Assembly: GCA_023430845.1 (NCBI GenBank)
Contig: JAEYYJ010000398.1
Span: 1 to 14,213 of the forward strand
Source: Pseudomonadota bacterium
GTDB lineage: Bacteria > Pseudomonadota > Alphaproteobacteria > Rhizobiales > Hyphomicrobiaceae
DNA: 14,213 bases
Direction: 5' to 3'
The translations under genes and the position numbers were made by a program. The notes under the pieces were generated by a model. That model searched no databases. It was not told where the DNA came from and saw nothing but the letters and a program-made list of their open reading frames with translations. Below, in pieces: positions 7,070 through 14,129 of the stretch. Every line of letters begins with the position of its first letter. The first letter of the stretch is position 1.

Positions 7070-8943
7070 GACTCACCTTCCCGGCGCTGGCGCCATTGCC
7101 TGAGCGTGCCGACAATGCCCTGCGGGAAGATGATGGTGATGAGGATGAGCGTGATACCGAGCACGGCGTGCCAGTAGGGTGTCGCGCGCACGATCCAGTC
7201 CTGCAGCAGCATGAAGACCGCTGCGCCGACGACCGGGCCGACGAGCGTCTGCACGCCGCCGATCAGCACCATGGCGAGCGCATCGACGGAACGCGGGATC
7301 GAAAGCACATCCGGCGAGAGCGAGCCCTTGGAGAACACGTACAGGGCGCCTGCAAGCCCTGCCGCGGCACCCGCGAGGATGATCGCGCGCCATTGTATGA
7401 TGCGTACGTCGACGCCGACGGCTTCGGCGCGAATACGCGAGTCGCGCGCGGCACGCATGAGATAGCCGAGCGGTGCATGAGCCGATCGCCAGATGATCAT
7501 GATTGCGGCACCGGCGAGCAGCAGCGTCGCGAAGTAGTAGGCCGTCTTGCCGGAGAGCAGATCGGGCGGCCAGATGCCGACGAGACCATTGCTGCCACCC
7601 GTGACGCTGTCCCACTGGAAGGCGATGGCCCAGGTGATCTGCGCGAAGGCGAGCGTCAGCATGGCGAGCGATACGCCGGCCAGCCGAACACAGAACCAGC
7701 CGAAGAGCATGGCGAGCGCCCCGGCAAACGCAACACCCGCCGGGACCGCGACGAAGAACGGCGCACCGGCCTTGAAGGCAACGGCCGCAGCGTAAGCCCC
7801 CGCGCCGAAGTATGCGGCGTGTCCGAAGGAAGCCATGCCGCCCTGCCCCATGATGAGGCCGAGGCTCGCCGCGAACAGCGCGAAGATGATGATGTCCGTC
7901 GCAAGCACAACCGTGAAACGGTCGACGAGCAGTGGGAGTATGAGGAGGGCGAGCACAGCAACTGCCAAAGGCCACAGACGTTTCACGTCCGGCACCGGCA
8001 TGGGGAGAATGGAGGCCGCCGACACGCGCTGCGGTGCCTGAGGCGTGCCGAAAAGCCCCCAGGGCCGAATGATCAGCACGATCGCCATGACGATGAACTC
8101 GGCGACGAGCGTCAGCTTCGAAAACGAGAACGCCATGCCGAACAAGCGCACATCGCCAATGCCGATGCACCACGCCTTGACGACACTGATGATCACGGCC
8201 GCGACGTAGGCGCCGGGCAAACTGCCGAGACCGCCGACAACCGTGACGACGAACACGTCGGCGATGATCGTCAGGTCCATGTTGTGATTGGCAGGCTCAC
8301 GCGGCAGTGCAAGCGCACCGGCAAGGCCCGCAAGCAGCGCGCCGAGCGCGAAGACGCCCGTGAACATGAGCGCCTGGTTGATGCCGAGCGCGGCCGCCAT
8401 GTCGCGATCCTCGGTCGCGGCGCGCGCACGCGTCCCCCAATCCGTGCGCGTAAGCAGCAGCCAGACGGAAAGGCCGATCAGCGGGCCGAGCACCAGCAGG
8501 ACCAGATCGTACTGCGGAATGGGTTTGCCGAAGATCCAGACGGCACCTGTGAGACCGGGTGCGCGTGGGCCGAGAATGTCCTCCGGCCCCCAGGTGTAGA
8601 GCACCACATCCTTCAGCAGGAGCACGATGCCGAATGTCGTGATGAGTTGCAGAAGCTCCGGTGCGCGGTAGATGCGGCGCAGGATAGTGAGTTCGGTCAC
8701 TGCGCCGAGAATGCCGACGGCCAAGGCTGCGAACAGCGCACCACCCCAGAAGCCGAGCACGCCCCCGCCGACGAAGCTGTGGAAGCTCACGGCGAGATAG
8801 GCGCCGAGCATGAAGAACGAGCCGTGCGCGAAGTTCACGACGCGCGTGACGCCGAAGATCAACGTCAGCCCAAGCGCCACGAGGAAGAGCAGCGAGGCGC
8901 TTGCGAGCCCGTTGAGCGTCTGAATGAGGAAGGAGGCGAACAT
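7066..8943 (-). CDS. Fused LivH-LivM permease of a branched-chain amino acid-type ABC importer
   Basis: A single 625-residue inner-membrane protein carries both permeases that are usually separate. Residues 1 to about 300 are LivH-like, with FGVTRVVNFAHGSFFMLGAY near 30-49, RAATEDRDMAAALGI at 174-188 as the ATPase-coupling loop, and VVGGLGSLPGAYVAAVIIS at 235-253. A polar linker (about 300-322, TPQAPQRVSAA onward) leads into a LivM-like half with GLIMGQGGMASFGHAAYFGA at 362-381, the second coupling loop RAARDSRIRAEAVGV at 497-511, and LIGGVQTLVGPVVGA at 560-574. Many hydrophobic segments lie in each half. The start at 8943 (MFASFLIQTLNG) fits LivH proteins; a TTG at 8967 would add eight residues. 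No strong ribosome-binding site is seen. The frame is unbroken, so the fusion appears real. Confidence 0.93.
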   Translation of the reverse strand: MFASFLIQTLNGLASASLLFLVALGLTLIFGVTRVVNFAHGSFFMLGAYLAVSFHSFVGGGVLGFWGGALFAALAVGILGAVTELTILRRIYRAPELLQLITTFGIVLLLKDVVLYTWGPEDILGPRAPGLTGAVWIFGKPIPQYDLVLLVLGPLIGLSVWLLLTRTDWGTRARAATEDRDMAAALGINQALMFTGVFALGALLAGLAGALALPREPANHNMDLTIIADVFVVTVVGGLGSLPGAYVAAVIISVVKAWCIGIGDVRLFGMAFSFSKLTLVAEFIVMAIVLIIRPWGLFGTPQAPQRVSAASILPMPVPDVKRLWPLAVAVLALLILPLLVDRFTVVLATDIIIFALFAASLGLIMGQGGMASFGHAAYFGAGAYAAAVAFKAGAPFFVAVPAGVAFAGALAMLFGWFCVRLAGVSLAMLTLAFAQITWAIAFQWDSVTGGSNGLVGIWPPDLLSGKTAYYFATLLLAGAAIMIIWRSAHAPLGYLMRAARDSRIRAEAVGVDVRIIQWRAIILAGAAAGLAGALYVFSKGSLSPDVLSIPRSVDALAMVLIGGVQTLVGPVVGAAVFMLLQDWIVRATPYWHAVLGITLILITIIFPQGIVGTLRQWRQRREGES

Positions 8944-8969
8944 GGCGGCCCGGGTGATGTGAAGCAACG

Positions 8970-8993
8970 GCCGTGACCGAGGTCAGTCACGGC
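8970..8993 (-). repeat. Hairpin between livK and livHM
   Basis: GCCGTGAC (8970-8977) and GTCACGGC (8986-8993) form a perfect 8-bp inverted repeat around an 8-base loop in the 81-base gap after livK. An alternative smaller stem, TGACC/GGTCA, is nested in it. No T run follows on the minus strand, so it looks less like a full terminator than like an mRNA-stabilising or partial-termination element. Such hairpins are known downstream of binding-protein genes (for example after malE), where they allow excess binding protein over permease. Confidence 0.5.
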
Positions 8994-9024
8994 GCGTCGC
9001 TCACGACAAGCCTACACGAGGCGG

Positions 9025-10218
9025 TTATTGCGGCCGCAGCTTTTTCACGATGTCGTCCGACGGCAGGTGGCGCTCACCCGGCTCATAGCGCCAGTCCACC
9101 ATGACGCCCTTGCCATCCTTGAGGCCGATCTTGCCGACGTACGCACCCATCGTCGATTGATGATCGATCTCGCGATAGGTGATCGGGCCGAACGGCGTCG
9201 AATGCTTGAGGCCCTTCGTTGCAGCGACGATGGCCTCGGGCTCCGTCGACTTCGCCTTGCGAAGCGCCTCCCCGACCGAGATCATGGCCGAATAGCCGAC
9301 CACCGAGCCGAGACGCGGGTAGTCGTTGAACTTCGCCTGATAGGCCGTGAGGAAGGCTTTGTGCTCGGGCGTGTCGATTGCATACCAGGGATAGCCGGTC
9401 ACGATCCAACCGACCGGCGCCTCGTCGCGCAACGGGTCGAGATATTCGGGCTCACCGCCGAGCACGCTCAGCACAGTCATGTCTTTGAAGAGCCCGCGCG
9501 TGGTACCCTCACGAACGAACTTCTGCAGGTCCGCGCCGAACGTGACGTTGAAGATCGCATCGGGCTTGGCGTCGGCGACAGCCTGCGCAACGCTGCCCGC
9601 GTCAATGCGATTGAGCGGCGGCGCCTGCTCGACGACGAACTCAACGCCCGGCTGGCGATCCGCCATCAGCAGTTTGAAAGAGGCAATAGCCGACTGGCCA
9701 TACTCGTAGTTCGGATAAACGAGCGCCCAACGCTTCTTGTTGAGCTTGAGCGCCTCCTCGACGAGCATCGAAACCTGCATGTACGTCGAGGCGCGCAGGC
9801 GGAAGGTGTATGCGTTGCCATTCTCCCAGACGATCTTGTCCGTGAGCGGCTCCGACGCAATGAACGGCATTTTGCGCTGCTTGGCGAAGTCGGCGACAGC
9901 GAGGCCGACATGCGAGAGGAAGCCGCCCGTCAGCAGGACGACGCCCTCGCGGCTGACGAGTTCCTCGGCAGCGCGGACGGCATCGCCCGGTGCGCCGTTG
10001 TCGTCACGCGAGATGACTTCCAGCGGCCGGCCATTGATGCCGCCGCTCTTGTTGATTTCCTCAGCCGCCAGCTCCCAGCCCTTGCGATAGGGCTCCAGGA
10101 ACGCGGGAATCACTTTGTAGCTGTTGATTTCGCCGACTTTGATCGGGCTCTGCGCCGTCGCGGGGCCAGCCAAGGCCGCCATCGCCGCGAGGACCATCGT
10201 CAGTCCGCCCAGTCTCAT
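9025..10218 (-). CDS. livK: Periplasmic substrate-binding protein of Liv-type ABC importer
   Basis: This 397-residue receptor belongs to the Peripla_BP_6 (type I, Leu/Ile/Val-binding) family. It has a signal peptide (1-22, hydrophobic core then GPATA|QSP). The mature start IKVGEINSYK is followed by a first lobe with LAAEEINKSGGINGRPLEVI, a hallmark of this family, then RDDNGAPGDAVRAAEELVS, and a second lobe with ALVYPNYEYGQSAIASF. The family covers branched-chain amino acids, amides, urea and aromatic acids. I cannot assign the ligand, so livK here names the family. GGGGAG lies about nine bases before the ATG, a strong ribosome-binding site fitting high expression. It is the first gene of the operon, separated from the fused permease by a hairpin. 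Confidence 0.93.
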   Translation of the reverse strand: MRLGGLTMVLAAMAALAGPATAQSPIKVGEINSYKVIPAFLEPYRKGWELAAEEINKSGGINGRPLEVISRDDNGAPGDAVRAAEELVSREGVVLLTGGFLSHVGLAVADFAKQRKMPFIASEPLTDKIVWENGNAYTFRLRASTYMQVSMLVEEALKLNKKRWALVYPNYEYGQSAIASFKLLMADRQPGVEFVVEQAPPLNRIDAGSVAQAVADAKPDAIFNVTFGADLQKFVREGTTRGLFKDMTVLSVLGGEPEYLDPLRDEAPVGWIVTGYPWYAIDTPEHKAFLTAYQAKFNDYPRLGSVVGYSAMISVGEALRKAKSTEPEAIVAATKGLKHSTPFGPITYREIDHQSTMGAYVGKIGLKDGKGVMVDWRYEPGERHLPSDDIVKKLRPQ

Positions 10219-10498
10219 CTCGTCACACTCCCCAATTCGCGAATGGGATGAGGCACTTGAACACCACCATCCATCCCATCTGTTCAGCCGCGCCTAGCAT
10301 ATGGCCCGCGCCACTGGAAATACTATGGCCTGGGGGCTGGCCTGTCTGGTATTTCAGCATCCGGCCTTGGCCTATGCGGAAAGTGCGCAGCGGCGACCGG
10401 GGAGCCAGGCCAGCAGGGGGTGAGCCCATGAGCAGGAAGATCAGCGATCGAGCGCCACCCAGGCATCGCACCGAGACAAGCGACGACCATCACCGGCC
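10219..10498. promoter_or_regulatory. Divergent gap between livK and the carbamoyltransferase gene
   Basis: These 280 bases must hold the promoters of both divergent genes. No good -35/-10 pair is seen. What can be seen: a near-palindrome centred on ATTCGCGAAT (10235-10244) just behind the livK ribosome-binding site; an inverted repeat GAAATAC (10317-10323)/GTATTTC (10349-10355), with half-sites 32 bases apart centre to centre; and a 9-bp inverted repeat GCTGGCCTG (10336-10344)/CAGGCCAGC (10406-10414). A small ORF starts at 10428 and is listed separately. Function of these elements is inference from position. Confidence 0.4.
10235..10244. promoter_or_regulatory. Palindrome at the livK ribosome-binding site
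   Basis: ATTCGCGAAT is a perfect 10-base palindrome whose symmetry continues, after one mismatched pair, into CC/GG on each side (10232-10247). It lies 17 bases upstream of the livK start and touches the Shine-Dalgarno sequence. It could be an operator or could sequester the ribosome-binding site in the mRNA. Not tied to a known regulator. Confidence 0.3.
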
Positions 10499-10511
10499 AT
10501 GCGCATCCTAA
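10428..10511 (+). CDS. Possible small leader ORF overlapping the carbamoyltransferase start
   Basis: A 27-codon ORF starts at an ATG with AGGGGG seven bases upstream, a far better ribosome-binding site than the one before the carbamoyltransferase start at 10499. Its TAA (10509-10511) lies 13 bases inside that gene, in another frame, which is the geometry of translational coupling. The peptide (MSRKISDRAPPRHR at its start) is polar and basic, has no membrane segment and matches no family I know. It may be a regulatory leader, or chance in GC-rich DNA. Confidence 0.25.
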   Translation: MSRKISDRAPPRHRTETSDDHHRPCAS

Positions 10512-12268
10512 GTATTGCCAGCGAGACACACGACAGCGGCATTGCGCTCGTCGAGGACGGGCAGCCCGTGCTCGTGCTCGAGGAAGAGCGGCTTAGCAGG
10601 CTGAAGCACACGCAGATGTTTCCTGCGGCTTCGCTCGCGGCCGCCATGGAAGGCGGCTGGCTCAAGCCCGACGAGATCGATGTCATCGTCACGCCGTGGA
10701 ACGCGGGCGTGCTCCGCCGTACGTTTCGCAAGGCGATACTGCGCAATCTGCCGTCCGCGCTCAATCTGCTCCGGCCCGGCGCCAATACGGCGCAGCGATC
10801 CAGCATCGTCGTGCTGAACCAGTGGCTCAAGTACAAGCTCACGCGCACCCTCGGATTGCAGAAGCTTCCTCCGCTCTTCGGCGTCCGGCATCACAATGCG
10901 CACGCCGCGATCTTCTTCGTCTCACCGTTCGAGGAAGCCAACATCCTGGTGATGGACGGCTACGGTGACGATGCCGCGACGTCGACCTACGTCGGCTCCG
11001 GCAACCGGCTCAAGCGGCTCTGGCAGAGCGACGTCTTCAATTCGCTCGGCATGATCTACACGTTCGTGACCGGCCATCTGGGCTTCCGCGATTTCGAGGA
11101 AGGCACGGTCATGGCACTCGCGGCCCATGGCGACGACCGCTACGTCGCCAAATTCCGCGACACGATCCACCTTGCCGAGAACGGGCGCTATGCCGTCGAC
11201 ATGAGCTACTTCATGTTCGACCGGTACGCCTTCCTGCGTCCCTTCAGTGCCAAGTTCTTCGAGACCTTCGGCCCTCCGCGCCATCATGACGAGCCGGTCA
11301 CCGATCATCACAAGGCCCTCGCGCGTGCACTCCAGGTGCGCATCGAGGAAGTCGTTCTGCATGTCGCGCGCGGCCTCTACGACCAGCATCCTTCGCGCAA
11401 CCTCGTGATCTCGGGCGGCGTTGCGCTCAACTGTGTCGCGAATGCGCGCGTGCTCGAGGAGACGCCGTACGAGCACGTGTGGGTGCCCCCTTGCGCGTCC
11501 GATACGGGCGGGCCACTAGGCGCAGCGCTCTGGTACCACCACCAGAAGTGCGGCCGCCCGCGCACGATGACGCTGACGCATCCCTTCTACGGGCTCGAAG
11601 AGAGCGAGGAGGCCATCCGGAAAGCACTTGATGGCGCAGGGCTTGTCGCTGAGCGGCTCGACGATGAGACGCTCTTCGCCCGCGTCGCGCGCGATCTCGC
11701 CGACGGGCACATCGTCGGCTGGTTCCAGGGCCGTTTCGAAATGGGGCCGCGCGCGCTCGGCAATCGATCCATCCTCGCCGATCCGCGCCGGCTTGCCACC
11801 AAGGACCGCATCAACGCGCGCATCAAGTACCGCGAGAGCTTCCGCCCCTTCGCGCCGGTCGTACTCGCGGAGCTTACGCGCGATTACTTCGAGATCGATC
11901 AGGACGATCCGTTCATGACCATGGCGCCGCGCGTCAGGCCCGAAAAGCGGGACGTCATTCCTGCGGTCGTCCATGTCGATGGCACGGCGCGTCTGCAGAC
12001 TGTCGAGCGCAGTGCGAATCCGCGCTATTACGCCGTCATCGAAGCCTTTATGCGCGAGACGGGCGTGCCCGTGCTCATAAATACGAGTTTCAATCGCCAG
12101 GAACCGATCGTGGCGACCGCGCGGGAGGCCGTGTCGTGCTACCTACGCACGGAGATGGACGTGCTCGTACTCGGAAACTTCTATACGCGCAGCCGCAATG
12201 CCGAGAGCGAGACGCACGCGCGGAAACTTTTCGCCGTGCGCGAGGAGAACTTGGTCGGGGGTGAGTAA
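10499..12268 (+). CDS. NodU/TobZ-family O-carbamoyltransferase
   Basis: This complete 589-residue enzyme of the NodU/CmcH/TobZ family makes carbamoyl-AMP from carbamoyl phosphate and ATP in a YrdC-like C-terminal domain and transfers the carbamoyl group to a hydroxyl in the Kae1-like N-terminal domain. Seen: HDSG (11-14), EERLSRLKH (29-37), metal-site HHNAHA (131-136), DGYGDDA (153-159), SGGVALNC (305-312), the GRFEMGPRALGNRSIL block (411-426), IKYRESFRPFAP (442-453), HVDGTARLQ (492-500) and LINTSFN (526-532). All family blocks are present, so it should be active. The MRILSIA start fits the family, but no Shine-Dalgarno sequence precedes it. No nodulation, antibiotic or polysaccharide genes are adjacent, so the acceptor is unknown. 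It ends at a hairpin-rich terminator region. Confidence 0.94.
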   Translation: MRILSIASETHDSGIALVEDGQPVLVLEEERLSRLKHTQMFPAASLAAAMEGGWLKPDEIDVIVTPWNAGVLRRTFRKAILRNLPSALNLLRPGANTAQRSSIVVLNQWLKYKLTRTLGLQKLPPLFGVRHHNAHAAIFFVSPFEEANILVMDGYGDDAATSTYVGSGNRLKRLWQSDVFNSLGMIYTFVTGHLGFRDFEEGTVMALAAHGDDRYVAKFRDTIHLAENGRYAVDMSYFMFDRYAFLRPFSAKFFETFGPPRHHDEPVTDHHKALARALQVRIEEVVLHVARGLYDQHPSRNLVISGGVALNCVANARVLEETPYEHVWVPPCASDTGGPLGAALWYHHQKCGRPRTMTLTHPFYGLEESEEAIRKALDGAGLVAERLDDETLFARVARDLADGHIVGWFQGRFEMGPRALGNRSILADPRRLATKDRINARIKYRESFRPFAPVVLAELTRDYFEIDQDDPFMTMAPRVRPEKRDVIPAVVHVDGTARLQTVERSANPRYYAVIEAFMRETGVPVLINTSFNRQEPIVATAREAVSCYLRTEMDVLVLGNFYTRSRNAESETHARKLFAVREENLVGGE

Positions 12269-12269
12269 A

Positions 12270-12286
12270 TCGCGCCTCCGGCGCGA
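12270..12286. repeat. First of two near-identical hairpins after the carbamoyltransferase
   Basis: TCGCGCC-TCC-GGCGCGA is a perfect 7-bp stem with a 3-base loop, beginning two bases after the stop codon. Sixteen of its bases recur at 12308-12323 with a single change in the loop. It may act in termination or transcript stabilisation, or belong to a dispersed palindromic repeat family. Confidence 0.5.
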
Positions 12287-12307
12287 GTGGGGCTTGGCTT
12301 GAGTTTG

Positions 12308-12323
12308 CGCGCCTCTGGCGCGA
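12308..12323. repeat. Second copy of the hairpin repeat
   Basis: CGCGCC-TCT-GGCGCG forms a 6-bp stem and repeats the element at 12271-12286 with one mismatch, confined to the loop. The spacing between copies is 37 bases start to start. GTGGG after the first copy can also pair with CCCAC (12324-12328) after the second, giving a larger branched fold. Confidence 0.5.
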
Positions 12324-12334
12324 CCCACGCCCAA

Positions 12335-12364
12335 TCGGGGGACACCCCCGAACCCCCGTTTTTT
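12335..12364 (+). terminator. Forked rho-independent terminator of the carbamoyltransferase gene
   Basis: TCGGGGG (12335-12341) can pair with CCCCCGA (12345-12351, 3-base loop) or, one base shorter, with CCCCCG (12353-12358), which is followed directly by six T. The second pairing is a canonical intrinsic terminator on the plus strand; the first would be a competing fold ending before the T run. It serves the carbamoyltransferase transcript. I see no equivalent T-run terminator for the convergent GMC gene. Confidence 0.65.
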
Positions 12365-12393
12365 ATGAACTTGGAGTTTGTCGAAGGTGCGAC

Positions 12394-14034
12394 CTAATCC
12401 GCGCACCCCAGACCATGCTCGCGCGTGATGTGCAGCATGGCGCGTTCGGCGAGCGCCGTGATCGTCAGCAACGGGTTCACACCGAGCGAGCGTGGGATGA
12501 TCGCGCCATCGATGACGTGGAGGCCCGCGTGGACGGCACTCGCACCCTTGCCGACGCCACCATCGAACACGCGCCCAGCATGATCGACGACGCCGGTCGT
12601 GCGATCCGCGCCCATGGCACAACCGCCGAGTGGATGCGCGGTCGCCGGCTGATTGCCCATGACGCTGCCGGCGAGCGGGTTTTTCACATAGCTGCCACCG
12701 ACCTTGCCAACGAGCGCTGCGAGGGCCGCGTCGAGCCGTCGATAAACATCCTCGTCCTTGGCATTGGGCCAGGAGAGGGCTAGGCGCTCACCATCGAGGC
12801 TGAAGCGGCCGCCGGAGCTGTCATGCGAGACGGCGAAGAAAGTCTGGAGGCTCGCGAAGGGGCCTTTGTAGACACCGCTGACGAGGCTCTGCAATGCCCC
12901 GAGCAGGCGCCCGTTGGGCACGAACATCACCGGCAGGATCGGCGCGAATGCGGACGGCAGCACACCTTCCTGAATGGTGACCGATCGCGCGAGATCATCA
13001 GGATCGACGATCTCGAGCTGTCCCGATACGGCAGCGCCGACATTCATCCCCTCGATCTTCGCGGGATGGCCGACGCCCACGGCATTGACGGGGACCTTGG
13101 CACCATAACCAAAGGCGATGATGTCGCCGTTCGCCGAAAAGCGCGCTCCCAGACGATCTGAGAGCGCGAGGCCCTTGGCGCGCGAGCGCAGCAGGATCTC
13201 CGTCGAGCCGAGCGTGCCGGCAGCGAGGATCACCATGTCAGCCGTGAGATCGAGCTGCTGGCCATGCCCCGCACCGGGCGTATCTACGCGCTGAACATGG
13301 ACGCTCCATCCGCCGTCGGACGCAGGCACGACATAGGACACGCGGCCGTGCGTGAAAAGCTCGGCGCCATGGCGCACGGCCTCGGGAAGATAGGTGAGAG
13401 CGACGGTATTCTTAGCGCCGACATTGCAGCCGGCGCAGCAGTCGCCACAGCGCGTGCAAGCGGGCTGAGCGATACCGGCAGGATTGACCGTGTCGGCAAA
13501 TCCGACAACGACCTCGGGCGCGATGGGCGAGGACCCGAGGGCTGCGCCCGCGGCTTCGAGCGCCTTGTACTTCGTCAGCGTCGCGGCCTCAGGATCGCGC
13601 GCCGGCCTCAGCCAGCGGCGAGCACGCGCGTATCCGGCATCGAGAAGTCCGTCCTGGCGCAATTGGCCCGGCCAGACAGGATCGGCGAAGACGCGTGCGT
13701 CCGGCCTCAGTGCCACGCCGGCATTGACGAGCGAGCCGCCGCCGAGCCCGCGCCCGACGAGCACATGCATGTCCTCGCCGATGCGTACGTCATAGAGACC
13801 GGTCTCCGAGCCCATGGCCATGCGGGCGCCAGTGACGCGCATCTCATGGCGCATGTCAGGAAAGCGGTTCGGGAATTCGCCGGTCTGGACTTCGCGGCCG
13901 CGTTCGATGACGGCCACGCGTTTGCCGGCGCGCGCCAGCCGCATGGCCGAAACGCCGCCGCCGTAGCCCGAGCCGACGACGATCACGTCGTAGTGCGGGC
14001 GGGCGTGGTCGAGTGAGCGGGCGAGCCGGGTCAT
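12394..14034 (-). CDS. GMC oxidoreductase, cholesterol-oxidase-like, with Cys cluster
   Basis: This 546-residue FAD enzyme of the glucose-methanol-choline family oxidises an alcohol. It has an FAD loop GSGYGGG (21-27), the acidic strand end VIERG (42-46), GRGLGGGSLVNAG (94-106) for flavin contact, the segment CTRCGDCCAGCNVGAKNT (193-210), AAGTLGSTEILLRS (271-284), HPLGGCAMG (467-475) with His467 the probable active-site base, and GVNPLLTITALAER (518-531). This layout is that of the cholesterol-oxidase/ChoD-like branch. Cys193, 196, 199, 200 and 203 could hold a metal or an Fe-S centre. There is no signal peptide, so it is probably cytoplasmic or membrane-associated. The substrate, sterol or other, is not shown. 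The ribosome-binding site is weak. It lies 95 bases downstream of a mucR-type gene, with palindromes between. Confidence 0.92.
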   Translation of the reverse strand: MTRLARSLDHARPHYDVIVVGSGYGGGVSAMRLARAGKRVAVIERGREVQTGEFPNRFPDMRHEMRVTGARMAMGSETGLYDVRIGEDMHVLVGRGLGGGSLVNAGVALRPDARVFADPVWPGQLRQDGLLDAGYARARRWLRPARDPEAATLTKYKALEAAGAALGSSPIAPEVVVGFADTVNPAGIAQPACTRCGDCCAGCNVGAKNTVALTYLPEAVRHGAELFTHGRVSYVVPASDGGWSVHVQRVDTPGAGHGQQLDLTADMVILAAGTLGSTEILLRSRAKGLALSDRLGARFSANGDIIAFGYGAKVPVNAVGVGHPAKIEGMNVGAAVSGQLEIVDPDDLARSVTIQEGVLPSAFAPILPVMFVPNGRLLGALQSLVSGVYKGPFASLQTFFAVSHDSSGGRFSLDGERLALSWPNAKDEDVYRRLDAALAALVGKVGGSYVKNPLAGSVMGNQPATAHPLGGCAMGADRTTGVVDHAGRVFDGGVGKGASAVHAGLHVIDGAIIPRSLGVNPLLTITALAERAMLHITREHGLGCAD

Positions 14035-14129
14035 TGGTGCGCCGCCCGCTTGTACAAGCTGGGCCTCCGGCGCCGGATCGTCATCGATGCGCAGTCCCCC
14101 TGGCGCATATGACCTCTATACTTGAAGCG
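14035..14129 (-). promoter_or_regulatory. Palindrome-rich gap upstream of the GMC gene
   Basis: This 95-base gap between the MucR-type gene and the GMC start holds three perfect inverted repeats: GCTTGTACAAGC (14048-14059), TCCGGCGCCGGA (14066-14077) and ATGCGC/GCGCAT (14087-14092/14103-14108, 10-base loop). The last could form a hairpin at the end of the mucR-type transcript but has no T run. The first lies 13 bases before the GMC start codon, where a bound repressor would block expression. The regulator is unknown. Confidence 0.4.

Noticed and set aside
7096..8976. Plus-strand 626-codon frame opposite livHM
   Set aside because: It is the antisense shadow of a GC-rich membrane-protein gene: highly charged, rich in Arg/Asp/Glu/His, with no motif. 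The minus-strand frame has unmistakable permease motifs.
9028..10251. Plus-strand 407-codon frame opposite livK
   Set aside because: Shadow of the binding-protein gene, Arg/Asp-rich without motifs, while the minus strand shows a signal peptide and Peripla_BP_6 hallmarks.
10248..10427. Longer 87-codon version of the small leader ORF
   Set aside because: The upstream part lacks a Shine-Dalgarno sequence and any motif, and crosses the divergent promoter region. Only the 27-codon version starting at 10428 has an initiation signal.
12269..12364. Possible CRISPR or mobile-element end from the repeated palindromes
   Set aside because: There are only two copies, no regular spacers, no cas or transposase gene nearby, and no target-site duplication that I can see.
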